Source: Candidatus Methanobinarius endosymbioticus
GTDB lineage: Archaea; Methanobacteriota; Methanobacteria; Methanobacteriales; Methanobacteriaceae
Length of the DNA: 64,000 nt
Assembly: GCA_003315655.1 (NCBI GenBank)
Contig: NIZT01000025.1
Location: 95,974-159,973, forward strand
Reading direction: 5' to 3'
Shown one piece after another: positions 10,064-19,987 of this stretch; the first letter of the stretch is position 1, and each line of letters begins with the position of its first letter. A program made the translations under genes and the position numbers. The notes below the pieces were generated by a model, which worked only from the letters and a program-made list of their open reading frames with translations, was not told the origin of the DNA and ran no database searches.

Positions 10064-10397
10064 TTTTTATTCCCTATGATTTATTTAAAATTATTTAATA
10101 AGTTTTTCACTTAAAATCTTAATAATAACCCTATTTTAATTATTTCTTTATTATATTTTATTTTTTGTCCTAATTCATATAATTTTAATCTAATTTATTA
10201 TAATTAACCTATTTATTTAATAATATAGTTACTAAAAAATTATATTTTTAATATTATTTGTAATTATAACTTATAATTTAAATTTTAAATAAGATTTTAC
10301 TAATATATAATCTTTTGTAAAAATTCATATAAAATAAGAAGAAATAAGAACAGTGAAAGTAAAAATAGTAATTTTTAAAATGAAATATTTTTAAAAA
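10064..10397. other. AT-rich intergenic spacer
   Basis: About 330 bases between pelA and the MraY-like gene, both on the minus strand. No gene or strong hairpin is seen. It should contain the MraY-like gene's promoter. Confidence 0.45.
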
Positions 10398-11459
10398 TCA
10401 TTTAAGAGGGTATCTTAAAAGTGCAGCTAATCCTCCCAAAGATTCAAGCTGTTTTCCACCATCATGTTCACTACTAATTACCATAACTTTTCCATTCATA
10501 TTTTCAACTAAATCCATGACTTTTTCTAGTTTTTCAATCCGAACAAGTTTATCTAAAACTAATAATTTTTTAATAGCACCAGCATTAGCTGCATTAATAG
10601 TTTTTTCTTTTCCATAGACAACCAGTTTACTAGTTTTTGATATTTCTTCCAATATTTCTTCAAGTGCATATATTTCTTTGGTAATTCTATTTTCAGCAGT
10701 TAATTTCTCAACCACTCCCCTTTTTAGGACTTCATGGATGCCTACTCTTCCACCAGTCCCTGCTGTTTCAAGTATTGCGATTTTCGATAAATTAGGATAT
10801 TTATCTTCTAAAAAATCATAGAAACTATTTTTTGTAAAACCAGGACCTACAATAATAATATTCTGAATATCATTAAATTTATTCAAACTATCTACTATTT
10901 TTTGATAGAATTCATCAATATTTTTCTGCCTATTTTTATCGATTATTCTCTTTCCAGAAATATTTCCTATGATTGGCCCATAATATTCAATTCCAAATTG
11001 ACGAACTAAGCCAAAATCAGCTACATCATCTTCAATAGAAACAATTATTGCAGAAAGTTTTTTTGATGCTTCGACAGCTTGTTTAACTCTGTTTAAAATA
11101 TAACGTGACCAATGTTCTTTTTTTATTTTGACTGATACATTTAATTTAATTTCAAGTGTATGATGAGAACTTAAAGGAATTAAATCTTCTGGACCAGAAA
11201 CAATAGCCCCCGTAGCTCTCAATTTTCCAGTAAACATGTGAAAACTAACTGATTCAACCTTAATTTCTATGAAAAATGTTTTTTTAATTCCTCTATCACT
11301 CCGAAGTTTATCTCCAGTAGTATCTTGTATTCTACGGGTTGTTTTAGAGGAAACAACATCTCCTTCTTCAATTATATATGAAATATGCCAAAGATCATCT
11401 AAAGTTTCAGGAACTAGATCCATTATGCCTTGTTTTGTATCTTGATATGTTATTCTCAT
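10398..11459 (-). CDS. pelA: Pelota (Dom34) mRNA surveillance factor
   Basis: A 353-residue archaeal pelota. It resembles release factor aRF1 in fold and, with aEF1A and ABCE1, rescues ribosomes stalled on mRNA. It starts MRITYQDTKQG, typical for archaeal pelota; the ATG at 11459 is preferred over an in-frame GTG at 11471 because the GGTGA site ends about eight bases before it. The N-terminal Sm-like domain runs to about residue 130 (EGDVVSSKTTRR, FTGKLRATG), the central domain contains VGPGFTKNSFY, and the C-terminal domain ends EHDGGKQLESLGGLAALLRYPL, a family hallmark. The eRF1 GGQ motif is absent, as expected. The frame is intact. Confidence 0.95.
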   Translation of the reverse strand: MRITYQDTKQGIMDLVPETLDDLWHISYIIEEGDVVSSKTTRRIQDTTGDKLRSDRGIKKTFFIEIKVESVSFHMFTGKLRATGAIVSGPEDLIPLSSHHTLEIKLNVSVKIKKEHWSRYILNRVKQAVEASKKLSAIIVSIEDDVADFGLVRQFGIEYYGPIIGNISGKRIIDKNRQKNIDEFYQKIVDSLNKFNDIQNIIIVGPGFTKNSFYDFLEDKYPNLSKIAILETAGTGGRVGIHEVLKRGVVEKLTAENRITKEIYALEEILEEISKTSKLVVYGKEKTINAANAGAIKKLLVLDKLVRIEKLEKVMDLVENMNGKVMVISSEHDGGKQLESLGGLAALLRYPLK

Positions 11460-11904
11460 TTGACTTTTCACCTTTTAATCATCATATATTAAAATATTTC
11501 TTAATTTTTATTTAATTATTTCATTTTAAGTTTGATTATCTTATTTATTTCCTATTTATTTATAATTAAATATAATTAAATTATAAAAATATATTTTATA
11601 AAAATAATTTATAAAATAATTATCATTAATCTAATTCTTTTAGTTATAGAAATATTATATCCAATACTAAAAATAAGTATCTAAATCTTATATTTAATCC
11701 TAGTTTATATTTTGGCTATTTATAAAATATTATTAATTTTAATAAAATTAATATTAATTAATAAAATTTTATTAATGATTTTTATAGATATTTAAAAAAA
11801 ATAAAAAATAAATAATATAATAGTTAATGTATACAAAATTTTAATAAAAATAAAAAGATACTAATAAATAAAGATTTATTATATAAATGAAGGAGTTATT
11901 ATAA
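11460..11904. other. Divergent AT-rich intergenic region
   Basis: About 445 bases between pelA (minus) and a small membrane-protein gene (plus). It contains near-palindromic TTAATAAAATTAATATTAATTAA-like tracts around 11735-11775 but no GC-rich RNA-like element. A clear Shine-Dalgarno site (AGGAG at 11891) serves the plus-strand gene. Confidence 0.5.
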
Positions 11905-12279
11905 ATGGAATTTGGAAAAACTAGTTCAATTATCATTAGTTTGATCCTAGGATGGATTTTAACCTTTTTATTTGATAATGTATTTGTAATAACTTTTGTA
12001 GGATTTATTTCAACATACATAGTTAGAAAAGAAAGTAAAAGTTTTATGATTGGAGTTATAGCTGCACTCTTATTTACAATACTTAATTTTTTTGGAGGAT
12101 TAATAATACCTCCTAATATCCCATCATACATAGCTGAAAATATCGGATTTGACCTAACAAACTTCATCATAGGTTTTTTAGTAACATGTGTTCTTGCAGG
12201 AATATTAGGGTTCCTTGGAGGTTTTATTGCAGAAAAAGCATATAAAAGAATAAATCCCGAAGAATTCAAAAACAACTAG
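11905..12279 (+). CDS. Small integral membrane protein, DUF5518-like
   Basis: A 124-residue protein with four hydrophobic segments (about residues 8-25, 27-40, 47-70 and 87-112) and a short basic tail. Gly-rich motifs in the second half (LAGILGFLGGFIAEKAYKR) resemble the DUF5518-type small membrane proteins common in methanogens. No enzyme motif is visible. A strong AGGAG site lies nine bases upstream of the ATG, and the frame is intact. It is followed by the dead tyrA gene on the same strand. The function is unknown; I base the family call on overall pattern only. Confidence 0.65.
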   Translation: MEFGKTSSIIISLILGWILTFLFDNVFVITFVGFISTYIVRKESKSFMIGVIAALLFTILNFFGGLIIPPNIPSYIAENIGFDLTNFIIGFLVTCVLAGILGFLGGFIAEKAYKRINPEEFKNN

Positions 12280-12390
12280 GAAAAAAGGTAAATGAGTAAT
12301 AAAAATTAATAAAAAAATAATAACTATAATAAATAACAAAAAATAATAATATCAAATTATAAGTAATAAAAACAATAAGATTAAGATAAA

Positions 12391-13675
12391 ATGAAAATTG
12401 GAATCATTGGAGGAACAAAAGGTCTTGGAAAAACATTAGCAAGTATTTTAAAAAAAGAAAGTTATGATGTAACTATTACAGGGCGTGCCAAAGCTACAGG
12501 TGAACAAGTCAGTGCTGACTTAGGAGTTGAATACTCTGATAACAATGAAAAATAGCTTCTTTATCAGATATTGTTATTGTGTCTGTTCCAATATACACAA
12601 CAACAAAAGTGATAGAAGAAATAGCTAATTCAATGCAACCTGGTTCATTAATGTTAGATGTTACATCTGTAAAAGTTGAACCTATTAAACTAATGAAAAA
12701 GCTTTTAAATAAAGATGTTGAATTCATACCAACACAACCTATTTTTGGACCAAAAACTACTAACTTGAATGGACAAGTAGTTTGTTTTGACACCAACAGA
12801 TAAATCTCATAAAAAAGGAAAATGTTATCCAAAAATAATAAAATTTTTAGAAAGCCACAAAGCCAGGATAAATTGAATCTAGTCCTGAAGAACATAACAA
12901 TATGATGGCTGTAGTTCAAGTTTTAACATATTTTTCTTATATTTCAACGGCTGCAGCTATTAAAGAAATTGGAATAAGATACTAGAAAATTTGCAAGCCC
13001 TATTTACAATCTCATGGTAGATATGATTTCTAGAATCGTTTCTCAAAACCCTTTTCTTACATAGTCTATACAACTAGAAAATCAAAATGGTGAAAAAGTG
13101 AGACAAACATTTGATAATTCTGTTATTGAATTGAAGAAAGTTATTAGTGAACAAGACGAAGAAAAATTTGTGGAAATATCTATTGAAGCAAGTAAAAATT
13201 TAGATGATATACAATCTGCACTAGGTAGAAGTGACAAAGCTATTGATTCTCAAAGTCATGAAATAACTTTGTTAAAACACTCTATTGGAAAAGAAATAGC
13301 TCTTCAACATATTTATTCTGAAGAAGTGCGTGAAAGTTTCTTAAAAGAATTAATTCCTGATTTTGTAACCTTAGATACTGGTAAAAGAGAAAAAAATTGA
13401 AAATATCTAACATTAGAATATTAGATGATATTGATCTATTAAATTGGAAATTGAATAATGAGTCTACAAAAATAAATTCAATTAACTGTATTTTTCCAAA
13501 GAAAGCTAATGAAAAAACTATTGAAAATAGCATTGAAGATGTTATTGAAGTTAAAATTACATATATATATACAGGACATCAAATTCCAGAAGATTCCATG
13601 AGTATTACATTTGAAATTCATGCCTTTGATAAAAATACTTTCAAATCTGTTGAAAAATTATTAACAGGATTTTGA
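12391..13675 (+). pseudogene. tyrA: Archaeal prephenate dehydrogenase (TyrA), disrupted
   Basis: The combined frames read as archaeal TyrA: an N-terminal Rossmann domain (MKIGIIGGTKGLGKTLAS, VSVPIYTTTKVIEEIA, LMLDVTSVK, PTQPIFGPKT), an α-helical domain (VRQTFDNSVIELKKVISEQ, KAIDSQSHEITLLK) and a C-terminal regulatory part (GHQIPEDSMSITFEI). The enzyme oxidatively decarboxylates prephenate to 4-hydroxyphenylpyruvate on the way to tyrosine. Lesions: TAG at 12553-12555, a shift near 12785, stops near 12875, a shift and stop near 12980, further shifts near 13050-13090 and a shift at the A run near 13393. The HPIFG histidine has become Gln (QPIFG), showing drift as well. At least six lesions make this securely non-functional. 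Confidence 0.88.
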
Positions 13676-14068
13676 GGAATAATTAGATAATAGTAGATAA
13701 TATTCATTAAAGTCATGTAATAATAAATAATATTTAATAATAGCTAAAAGAAATATAAGAGATAAATTATCTATATAATCTTATCATCTTAATATTTATT
13801 TTTATATTTACTTTTAAATTTATATTATATTTGTATGTTTTAACCATTACTTTTATCATATTTCTGGTGAAAATATTTTATAAAATTTTAAATATATTAT
13901 CCAAAAATTTATTCATGTTTAATAGTATTAAAATTTCTATTAAATTCTAATTTTTAAATTAAAAAATCAATAAAATGATTATAATATCTTAATAATTTTT
14001 TAAAGGTTAATAAAGAAGTTATAAGTATTTTAAATAGAAAAATGATTTTTTAAAAAATATTCAAAATC

Positions 14069-14084
14069 GAAACTTTTATATAGT
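14069..14084 (+). promoter_or_regulatory. Predicted BRE/TATA promoter
   Basis: CGAAAC directly followed by TTTTATATAGT matches an archaeal BRE plus TATA box well and is the strongest such match upstream of cdc48. Transcription would start near 14105-14110, about 410 bases before the cdc48 start codon. Confidence 0.5.
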
Positions 14085-14148
14085 ATGAAAGACAATTTTA
14101 TTATAGTAACAAAAACTTACTAAAAGATTTTTAGTGTGAAATGTTAAA

Positions 14149-14214
14149 AATTATTTGTATAAAAAATCATTTTGCACTAATCATAATTAAAAATTATGAT
14201 TTTTACAAATTATT
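14149..14214 (+). repeat. Long imperfect inverted repeat (possible RNA hairpin)
   Basis: The arm at 14149-14170 (AATTATTTGTATAAAAAATC...) and the arm at 14196-14214 (ATGATTTTTACAAATTATT) are complementary over about 19 pairs with a small bulge, separated by 25 bases. It lies about 40 bases downstream of the predicted start of transcription and is followed by AATTTTAT. Confidence 0.5.
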
Positions 14215-14518
14215 AATTTTATATCATATAAATTACAAATTCAAAGCTTTAAAAATAATATAGAGCTATGAAAAATTATTCAATCTACAAGTTATAGTTA
14301 CAAAACTATACTTTAAAAATAATATTAAGAAATTGAACTTAGATATTACATGAACTAACAGGACAGTTATTTAAAAATAATTTCTAAAAATTAAATTATT
14401 CTTAATAGGAGTATTATTAATATTATAAATTAGAATTAACCAAAATTTTAATTAACAAATATTTATTATAAATTAAATTTCATTTAATTTTCAAAACATA
14501 ATAAGGGAGTTTTTAAAA

Positions 14519-16723
14519 ATGGAAAGAAACGAGATAAGTCTTAAAGTCGCAGAAGCGATTGCTCAAAGTGACGTTGGAAGAGGGGTCGCGAGAATAGATC
14601 CCGCATGTATGGAAAAATTAGACCTCCTTGATGGGGATGTAATTGAAATTGAATCAAACAAAATTACAGCTGCAAAAGCAGTGTCTTCACAAAGTGACAT
14701 TGGGTTAGGTGTCATGAGAATTGATGGAATATTAAGAAAGAATGCAGGAGCATCTATTGGTGAAGAAATAATTATCAGAAAAGCTGAAGTTAAAAATGCT
14801 AAAAAAATTGTTTTAGCACCAGTAGAAAATCAAATAAGCATCAGAGGAGATATCAGAAGAGCTTTTGCAAATCAAGTTATGACACAAGGCGACATTATTG
14901 TCACGGGTGTACGTCAACAACAAATGCCACAACCTGGAATGGGTGGAAGCTTAATTGACAATATGTTTAGAGAAATGATGGATGTTGCTCCACTTGGAGA
15001 AATTAAATTAGCTGTTGTTTCTACTAATCCTGCAGGAATTGTTAAAGTAGGGCCAACTACACAAGTAGAAGTTCAAACTGAACCAGTAGATCTTTCAAAA
15101 ATTGAAGGAGTTAAAAATGTAATCGATGTTAGTTATGAAGACATCGGAGGTCTTAAAGAAGAAGTTAAAAAAGTCAGAGAAATGATTGAAATTCCTCTTA
15201 AAAGACCAGAACTATTTGAAAGATTGGGCATTGCACCTCCAAAAGGAGTATTAATGCATGGACCTCCAGGTACTGGTAAAACTTTATTAGCTAAGGCGGT
15301 AGCTAGTGAAAGTGATGCTCATTTCATATTAATCAATGGTCCTGAAATAATGAGTAAATATGTTGGAGGTTCTGAAGAAAATTTAAGAGAATTCTTTGAA
15401 GAAGCTGAAGAAAATTCTCCATCTATTATATTTATCGATGAGTTAGATGCAATTGCTCCAAAAAGAGAAGAAACACAAGGAGAAGTTGAAAGAAGAACTG
15501 TAGCTCAATTGCTTACATTAATGGATGGACTTAAATCAAGAGGACAAGTTGTAGTTATAGGAGCTACCAATAGACCAGATTCCCTTGATCAAGCTCTCCG
15601 TAGACCAGGGAGATTTGACAGGGAAATTGAAATAGGAGTTCCAGATAGTGAGGAACGAAAAGAAGTTATGGAAATTCACACCAGAGGGATGCCTTTAGAT
15701 GAAGATGTGGATTTAGATGAAATAGCGGACACAACTCATGGTTTTGTTGGAGCAGATCTTGAATCTTTATGTAAAGAAGCAGCTATGAGAGTTGTAAGAA
15801 GAGTTCTTCCTGATATAAAAGGTGATGAAGAAATTCCTAAAGAAACATTGAAAAAAATCATTGTTAAAAAAGATGATTTTAAAGAAGCTCTTAAAGAAAT
15901 TCAACCATCTGCACTTAGAGAAGTTTTAGTTCAAATTCCTGATATTGGATGGGACGATATCGGAGGACTTAAAAATGCTAAACAAGAACTTCAAGAAGCA
16001 GTAGAATGGCCATTGAAATATCCTGAAAACTTCGAAAAATTCGGTGTTAAGCCACCTAAAGGAACAATGCTATATGGTTCTCCAGGAACTGGTAAAACAT
16101 TACTGGCTAAAGCTGTAGCAAACGAAAGTGAAGCTAATTTTATTGCTGTAAAAGGACCAGAATTATTATCCAAATGGGTAGGAGAATCTGAAAAAGGAGT
16201 AAGAGAAGTATTTAGGAAAGCTAGGCAAACTGCACCTACTGTTATATTCTTTGATGAGATCGACTCTATTGCAAGTACAAGAGGCAATTCTAGTGGAGAT
16301 TCTGGTGTAACTCAAAGGGTGGTTAACCAATTACTTACTGAAATCGATGGTATGGAAGAATTACAAGATGTAGCTATTATCGCAGCAACAAATCGTCCAG
16401 ATATAATTGATCCCGGATTAATGAGACCTGGTAGATTTGATAGACATATTAAAGTAGATAATCCTAATAAAGAAGGGCGTTTAGCTATCTTTAAAGTTCA
16501 TACTGAAGGTATGCCTCTTGCGAAAAATGTTGATCTTAAAAAATTAGCTAAAGAAACTGATGGATATGTCGGAGCAGACATTGAAGCAGTATGTCGTGAA
16601 GCTGCAATATTAACTTTAAGAGATGATATTGAATCTAAAGAAGTTAGTATGAAATACTTTAACAAAGCTATGGAAAAGGTTAAACCGGGTTCAGATGACG
16701 GAAATATGGTACAGTACCTCTAA
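14519..16723 (+). CDS. cdc48: CDC48/VAT-type AAA+ ATPase
   Basis: A 734-residue double-ring AAA+ unfoldase, the archaeal counterpart of p97/VCP, which unfolds proteins for the proteasome and remodels complexes. The N domain (about 1-180) has the double-psi barrel segments ([18 protein letters not shown]). D1 has Walker A GPPGTGKT at 248-255, Walker [11 protein letters not shown] and the arginine-finger helix GRFDREIE. D2 has GSPGTGKT at 520-527, [11 protein letters not shown] and [12 protein letters not shown] [11 protein letters not shown]. The start has AGGGAG ten bases upstream. Length is normal and every motif is intact. Its 5' part is noticeably richer in G/C codons than its surroundings. 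The upstream region suggests a long leader. Confidence 0.97.
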   Translation: MERNEISLKVAEAIAQSDVGRGVARIDPACMEKLDLLDGDVIEIESNKITAAKAVSSQSDIGLGVMRIDGILRKNAGASIGEEIIIRKAEVKNAKKIVLAPVENQISIRGDIRRAFANQVMTQGDIIVTGVRQQQMPQPGMGGSLIDNMFREMMDVAPLGEIKLAVVSTNPAGIVKVGPTTQVEVQTEPVDLSKIEGVKNVIDVSYEDIGGLKEEVKKVREMIEIPLKRPELFERLGIAPPKGVLMHGPPGTGKTLLAKAVASESDAHFILINGPEIMSKYVGGSEENLREFFEEAEENSPSIIFIDELDAIAPKREETQGEVERRTVAQLLTLMDGLKSRGQVVVIGATNRPDSLDQALRRPGRFDREIEIGVPDSEERKEVMEIHTRGMPLDEDVDLDEIADTTHGFVGADLESLCKEAAMRVVRRVLPDIKGDEEIPKETLKKIIVKKDDFKEALKEIQPSALREVLVQIPDIGWDDIGGLKNAKQELQEAVEWPLKYPENFEKFGVKPPKGTMLYGSPGTGKTLLAKAVANESEANFIAVKGPELLSKWVGESEKGVREVFRKARQTAPTVIFFDEIDSIASTRGNSSGDSGVTQRVVNQLLTEIDGMEELQDVAIIAATNRPDIIDPGLMRPGRFDRHIKVDNPNKEGRLAIFKVHTEGMPLAKNVDLKKLAKETDGYVGADIEAVCREAAILTLRDDIESKEVSMKYFNKAMEKVKPGSDDGNMVQYL

Positions 16724-17532
16724 TTAAATAATTAGATTTCTGATTACAAGAGATGAAATAGTTTCTGATTAATTGATAGATTAATTGGTCACTAACCTCC
16801 TTATATTACCTCATATAATATAAAACTATATCATCAACTTATAATCAAACTTCACTATGATTAGAAGGTTTTATCTCTCCAGATGAAAAATACTGCAAGT
16901 TTGAAAACCAGATTTTTTCTATTGGAAAAACTTTTATTTAGTTTTAACATTAAAAAAAAAATTTGGATATTCCGATAAAATCTCAGATTCAAATAGTTTA
17001 AATTTACATTTGGACATTTAGAATCTTTGATTTTAAAAGTTTTAAAAACACCTTTTTAATTCAATATGGTTAAAAAACCAATAAATGGGGGAATCATTTG
17101 ATGATCCTCATTTTTTATTTAATATAAGTAATACTTTTTATTATATTTTTAATAATTATCCATTAAGTATCTTGATAAATTAGCATTTTAATAATTATTT
17201 AATTTTAATAATAATTTTATAATTAATATACTATTTTATATTTAATAATATATTAGTTATTAATCTTATTATTTTATTAATTTATTTATATATTTATTCT
17301 ATAGTTTAATTATATATTTTTATTTTATATCTATTTTATTTCATAATTTTATATTTATTTAATATATCCATCTTATTTAGTTATTTTATTTATTTAAACT
17401 CTATTATTTAATTAGTATAATGAATATACTAATACATAAATCAATTTACAAACTAATTTTAAAATATTATATAAAATCAAATTTAATAGCTGGTGACTGA
17501 AATATTAACTATTATATATGGCGATTATATGA
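16724..17532. other. Intergenic region downstream of cdc48
   Basis: About 810 bases without a recognisable gene. The first 380 bases are less A/T-rich than the rest and may be an RNA or an unrecognisable gene remnant; a terminator-like hairpin ends this part at 17120. The remainder (17121-17532) is nearly pure A/T. Confidence 0.45.
17083..17120 (+). terminator. Terminator-like hairpin
   Basis: AAATGGGGGAATCAT and ATGATCCTCATTT form a bulged stem of about 13 pairs with a three-base loop, directly followed by TTTTTTATTT. It lies about 360 bases downstream of the cdc48 stop, so it could end the cdc48 transcript or a separate RNA. Confidence 0.45.
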
Positions 17533-18075
17533 ATGAATATAATTTTATTCTATTTCATAAATAATCAACTAGAAAGGAAATTTTTAATTTTATAATGCCT
17601 ATTATAACCGATCTAGGAAAGTATAATAACTGTATTAACAATATGTTTTATTTTACTTGTATATGGAGGTTATTAGAAAAAATAATCAAGTCAAAAAAAT
17701 AGCTATTATTGGAGTAATAGCAATAGTAACCACCGCTGCTATAATAAATATTCTTAAGATAACTGTGGTAGAACCTAGACCATTTATTGCATTAGTTAAT
17801 GTTAATCTTTTGATTTATGAAAATGATTCTCTTTCATTTCCTTCAGGGCGTACTGGAAATATTTTTGCTTTATTAACAGCAATAGGTCTACATTGGACAA
17901 TTTGTTGGAAAAAAATCCAGTGAAATTAGTTTGGCTATTAATTTCTATAGTATGTATAGTTGGTTTTTCTAGAATATACAATGGAGTCCGTTATCCTTTT
18001 GTTGTTTTAATAGGAATAATAGGTGGAATTATAGCTACTAAAATAGTTAATAGATTTTTTAAGGATTATAACTAA
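17533..18075 (+). pseudogene. PAP2-family phosphatase, disrupted
   Basis: Three frames join into a membrane phosphatase of the PAP2 superfamily: an N-terminal MNIILFYFINN segment, IMPIITDLG, several hydrophobic helices, and the catalytic motifs K-x6-RP (KITVVEPRP), PSGR (family PSGH) and SRIYNGVR (family SR-x5-H). Frameshifts lie near 17590, 17620, 17660 and 17920. In addition, both catalytic histidines read Arg, and the Asp that normally follows motif 3 is Val. Such enzymes dephosphorylate lipid phosphates such as polyprenyl diphosphate. Frame loss and active-site loss together mark it as dead. Confidence 0.82.
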
Positions 18076-18246
18076 AATAGAAATTTTTTAAGAAGAATTT
18101 TTGATAAAATATATTAACTTTATCATATTTTAATTTATAAATTTTATATAATTAAAAATTTTAATAATCATAAAATTACAAATCCAAATATTTATCATGA
18201 TTTTAATATCAATTTAATATATAATCATTATTTAGAAGGTGTCAAA

Positions 18247-19093
18247 ATGGATGAAGATATTATAGAAGCTATGGGAAAAGCTAAGGTTATTATAAAAAAT
18301 GGAAAAGTCATTGATGTAGAAGAACCAATAATCGAATATTGTCCATTATTTCATAAACATAGTGGAATAGAAAAATTAACTAAAGAAGAAATAAAAAAAC
18401 ATGGAATTTAGAATAGATGATTTTGGTATGTGTACATCAAAACGTGAAATTAAAATGAAAGATTTCTTATCATTTGGAATTTCTGAAATTATTTCAACAT
18501 TTCTTAATGAAAATATTGTTGATTGTGCTATTATGGTTTGTGAAAGCTGTGGAACTATAATAATTACAGATAGAGAAATGGCTCAAGGTATTGGTCAAAG
18601 CATATCTGGTTTAGCTAGTACAAACCCTATAACAGAAATAATAGAAAAAATAGGAATAAATAATATTTTAGATTCAAAAACAGCTTTAATTGATCAGACT
18701 GAAGGCATCAATTTAGCTATATCTAATTAGTACAAAAAAATTGCAGTTACAATAGTTAATCCTGAAGATGGAAAAAAGATTTGAGAATTAGAAAGAAAAT
18801 ACAACAAAAATCCTGAAAATGAGAATTTGCTTTCTATTTCTATATTTAATGTTCATACCACTGGAGTTAATGAAAAAAAGCTAAAAAATTATTTGATTTT
18901 TGTGATGTTATAACTTCATGTGCTTCTAAACCAATTCGTGATATTGCAGAAAAAAGAGTTATTATAAAGTAGGAGAATCCATTCCAATATATTCTGCTAC
19001 TAAAAAAGGAAAAGAATTTTTAGAACTTAGAATAAAAAAATAGGCGGAATTGATCCTAAAAAGGATCCTAAATCTCCTAAACCACTGATATAA
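18247..19093 (+). pseudogene. Methanogenesis marker protein 8 (DUF2099), disrupted
   Basis: The reading MDEDIIEAMGKAKVIIKNGK, EYCPLFHKHSGIEKLTKEEI, EFRIDDFGMCTSKR, MKDFLSFGISEII, VCESCGTIIITDREMAQGIG and KKIAVTIVNPEDGKKI matches DUF2099, methanogenesis marker 8. The ATG at 18247 has an AAGGTGT site. A frameshift near 18403 splits the N-terminal 55 codons from the main part; a TAG at 18728-18730 and a TGA near 18781 follow, then several shifts to a final PKKDPKSPKPLI tail. Markers of this set occur almost only in methanogens, and their exact role is not established. Loss in an otherwise methanogen-like genome is notable. Confidence 0.82.
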
Positions 19094-19216
19094 ACTATTA
19101 ATTACCATGATAAAAGAAATAATAATAAAAAAAATAAAAATAATAAAATAATAATAAAATAAAAAAATTAGAATAATAATAAAAATTATGTAATAATAAT
19201 CATGACAACTAGATAA

Positions 19217-19594
19217 CTATAAATTATCAGCTACAGCACGAATAATACAGCTTTGAGTAATTAGTCCTATTAAAACATTTCTTTCAACAACAGGAATTCT
19301 TTGATATCCAGTATCCCCCATGATTCGACTAATTTCTTTTATAGTTGTTTTTTCACCTACAGTAGATAAATTTCTACTCATTAAATCTTCTACTTTAAGA
19401 CCCATAGCTTCACTTCCAGCAAGTAAAACATCCCTATGAGTTATTAAACCAACAAGATAAGTATTATCAACTACAGGAACTGCACCGATATTAGTCCTAA
19501 CCATTTTTAATTTAGCTGCAGCTATCAAATCAGATGGTGATGAAACTATAATGTCTTCCAACATTATATCTTTAGCACGTAATTTTTCAATCAT
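19217..19594 (-). CDS. CBS-domain pair protein
   Basis: A 125-residue protein made of two CBS motifs (about residues 5-60 and 70-125), which together form one Bateman module binding adenine nucleotides or similar ligands. Typical CBS strings are visible: VRTNIGAVPVVDN, LVGLITHRDVL, YQRIPVVERN and LIGLITQS. No effector domain is attached, so it probably acts through a partner. I prefer the ATG at 19594; a TTG 19 codons further upstream adds a stretch unlike the family. No ribosome binding site precedes 19594, and a perfect 14-base palindrome (ATATCATATGATAT, 19596-19609) abuts the start. The frame is intact. Confidence 0.8.
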   Translation of the reverse strand: MIEKLRAKDIMLEDIIVSSPSDLIAAAKLKMVRTNIGAVPVVDNTYLVGLITHRDVLLAGSEAMGLKVEDLMSRNLSTVGEKTTIKEISRIMGDTGYQRIPVVERNVLIGLITQSCIIRAVADNL

Positions 19595-19595
19595 T

Positions 19596-19609
19596 ATATC
19601 ATATGATAT
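19596..19609. promoter_or_regulatory. Perfect 14-base palindrome at a start codon
   Basis: ATATCATATGATAT ends one base before the ATG of the CBS protein gene. It could be an operator or, since A/T palindromes arise by chance in this DNA, have no role. Confidence 0.3.
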
Positions 19610-19987
19610 ATTTATTTTAAATGATATATTAAAATTTCTATAGAATATCAATAATATATTAAAAAATATAATAAAATTCTCAAAAATTATTTAAAAAAAA
19701 TTAATTTAGAAATTAATTCAAAAATAATGAAAAATTTTAAAATGTACTAAAAAATACTTAAAATTAATTAAAATAATAAAAAATAAATGAAAATAATGAA
19801 AAATAATTAAAGATTATAGATTATTATAGAGTATTAAAATATTTAAAAATAGTAACAATATTATAATTTTATAAATATAATATAAAAATTAGTAGATTAT
19901 TTAAAAAATAAATAAAATATAAAGTAAATATAAATATTTAATAAATATAATTAAAATAAATCAATCAAATTTTAATGAGGTATTGAA
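19610..19987. other. Divergent AT-rich intergenic region
   Basis: About 380 bases between the CBS gene (minus) and thiC (plus), very A-rich on the plus strand. A GAGGT site at 19976 precedes the thiC start. I see no THI-box-like or other riboswitch structure. Confidence 0.45.

Larger units (their letters stand above)
13676..14518. other. Long intergenic region upstream of cdc48
   Basis: About 840 bases without a protein gene. The 5' half is featureless A/T. The 3' half contains a strong promoter-like element (14069-14084), a long inverted repeat (14149-14214), a small hairpin TATAGTT-ACAA-AACTATA (14293-14310) and the cdc48 ribosome binding site (AGGGAG, 14504-14509). Either cdc48 has a leader of about 400 nt or a small RNA is made here. 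Confidence 0.55.

Noticed and set aside
18247..19093. TAG codons inside genes as pyrrolysine sites
   Set aside because: Stops of all three types (TAA, TAG and TGA) occur, together with frameshifts, in unrelated genes. No pyl genes are visible and the affected families are not known pyrrolysine proteins.
19610..19987. Thiamine riboswitch upstream of thiC
   Set aside because: No CUGAGA or paired P2-P4 structure could be found; the leader is too poor in G and C.
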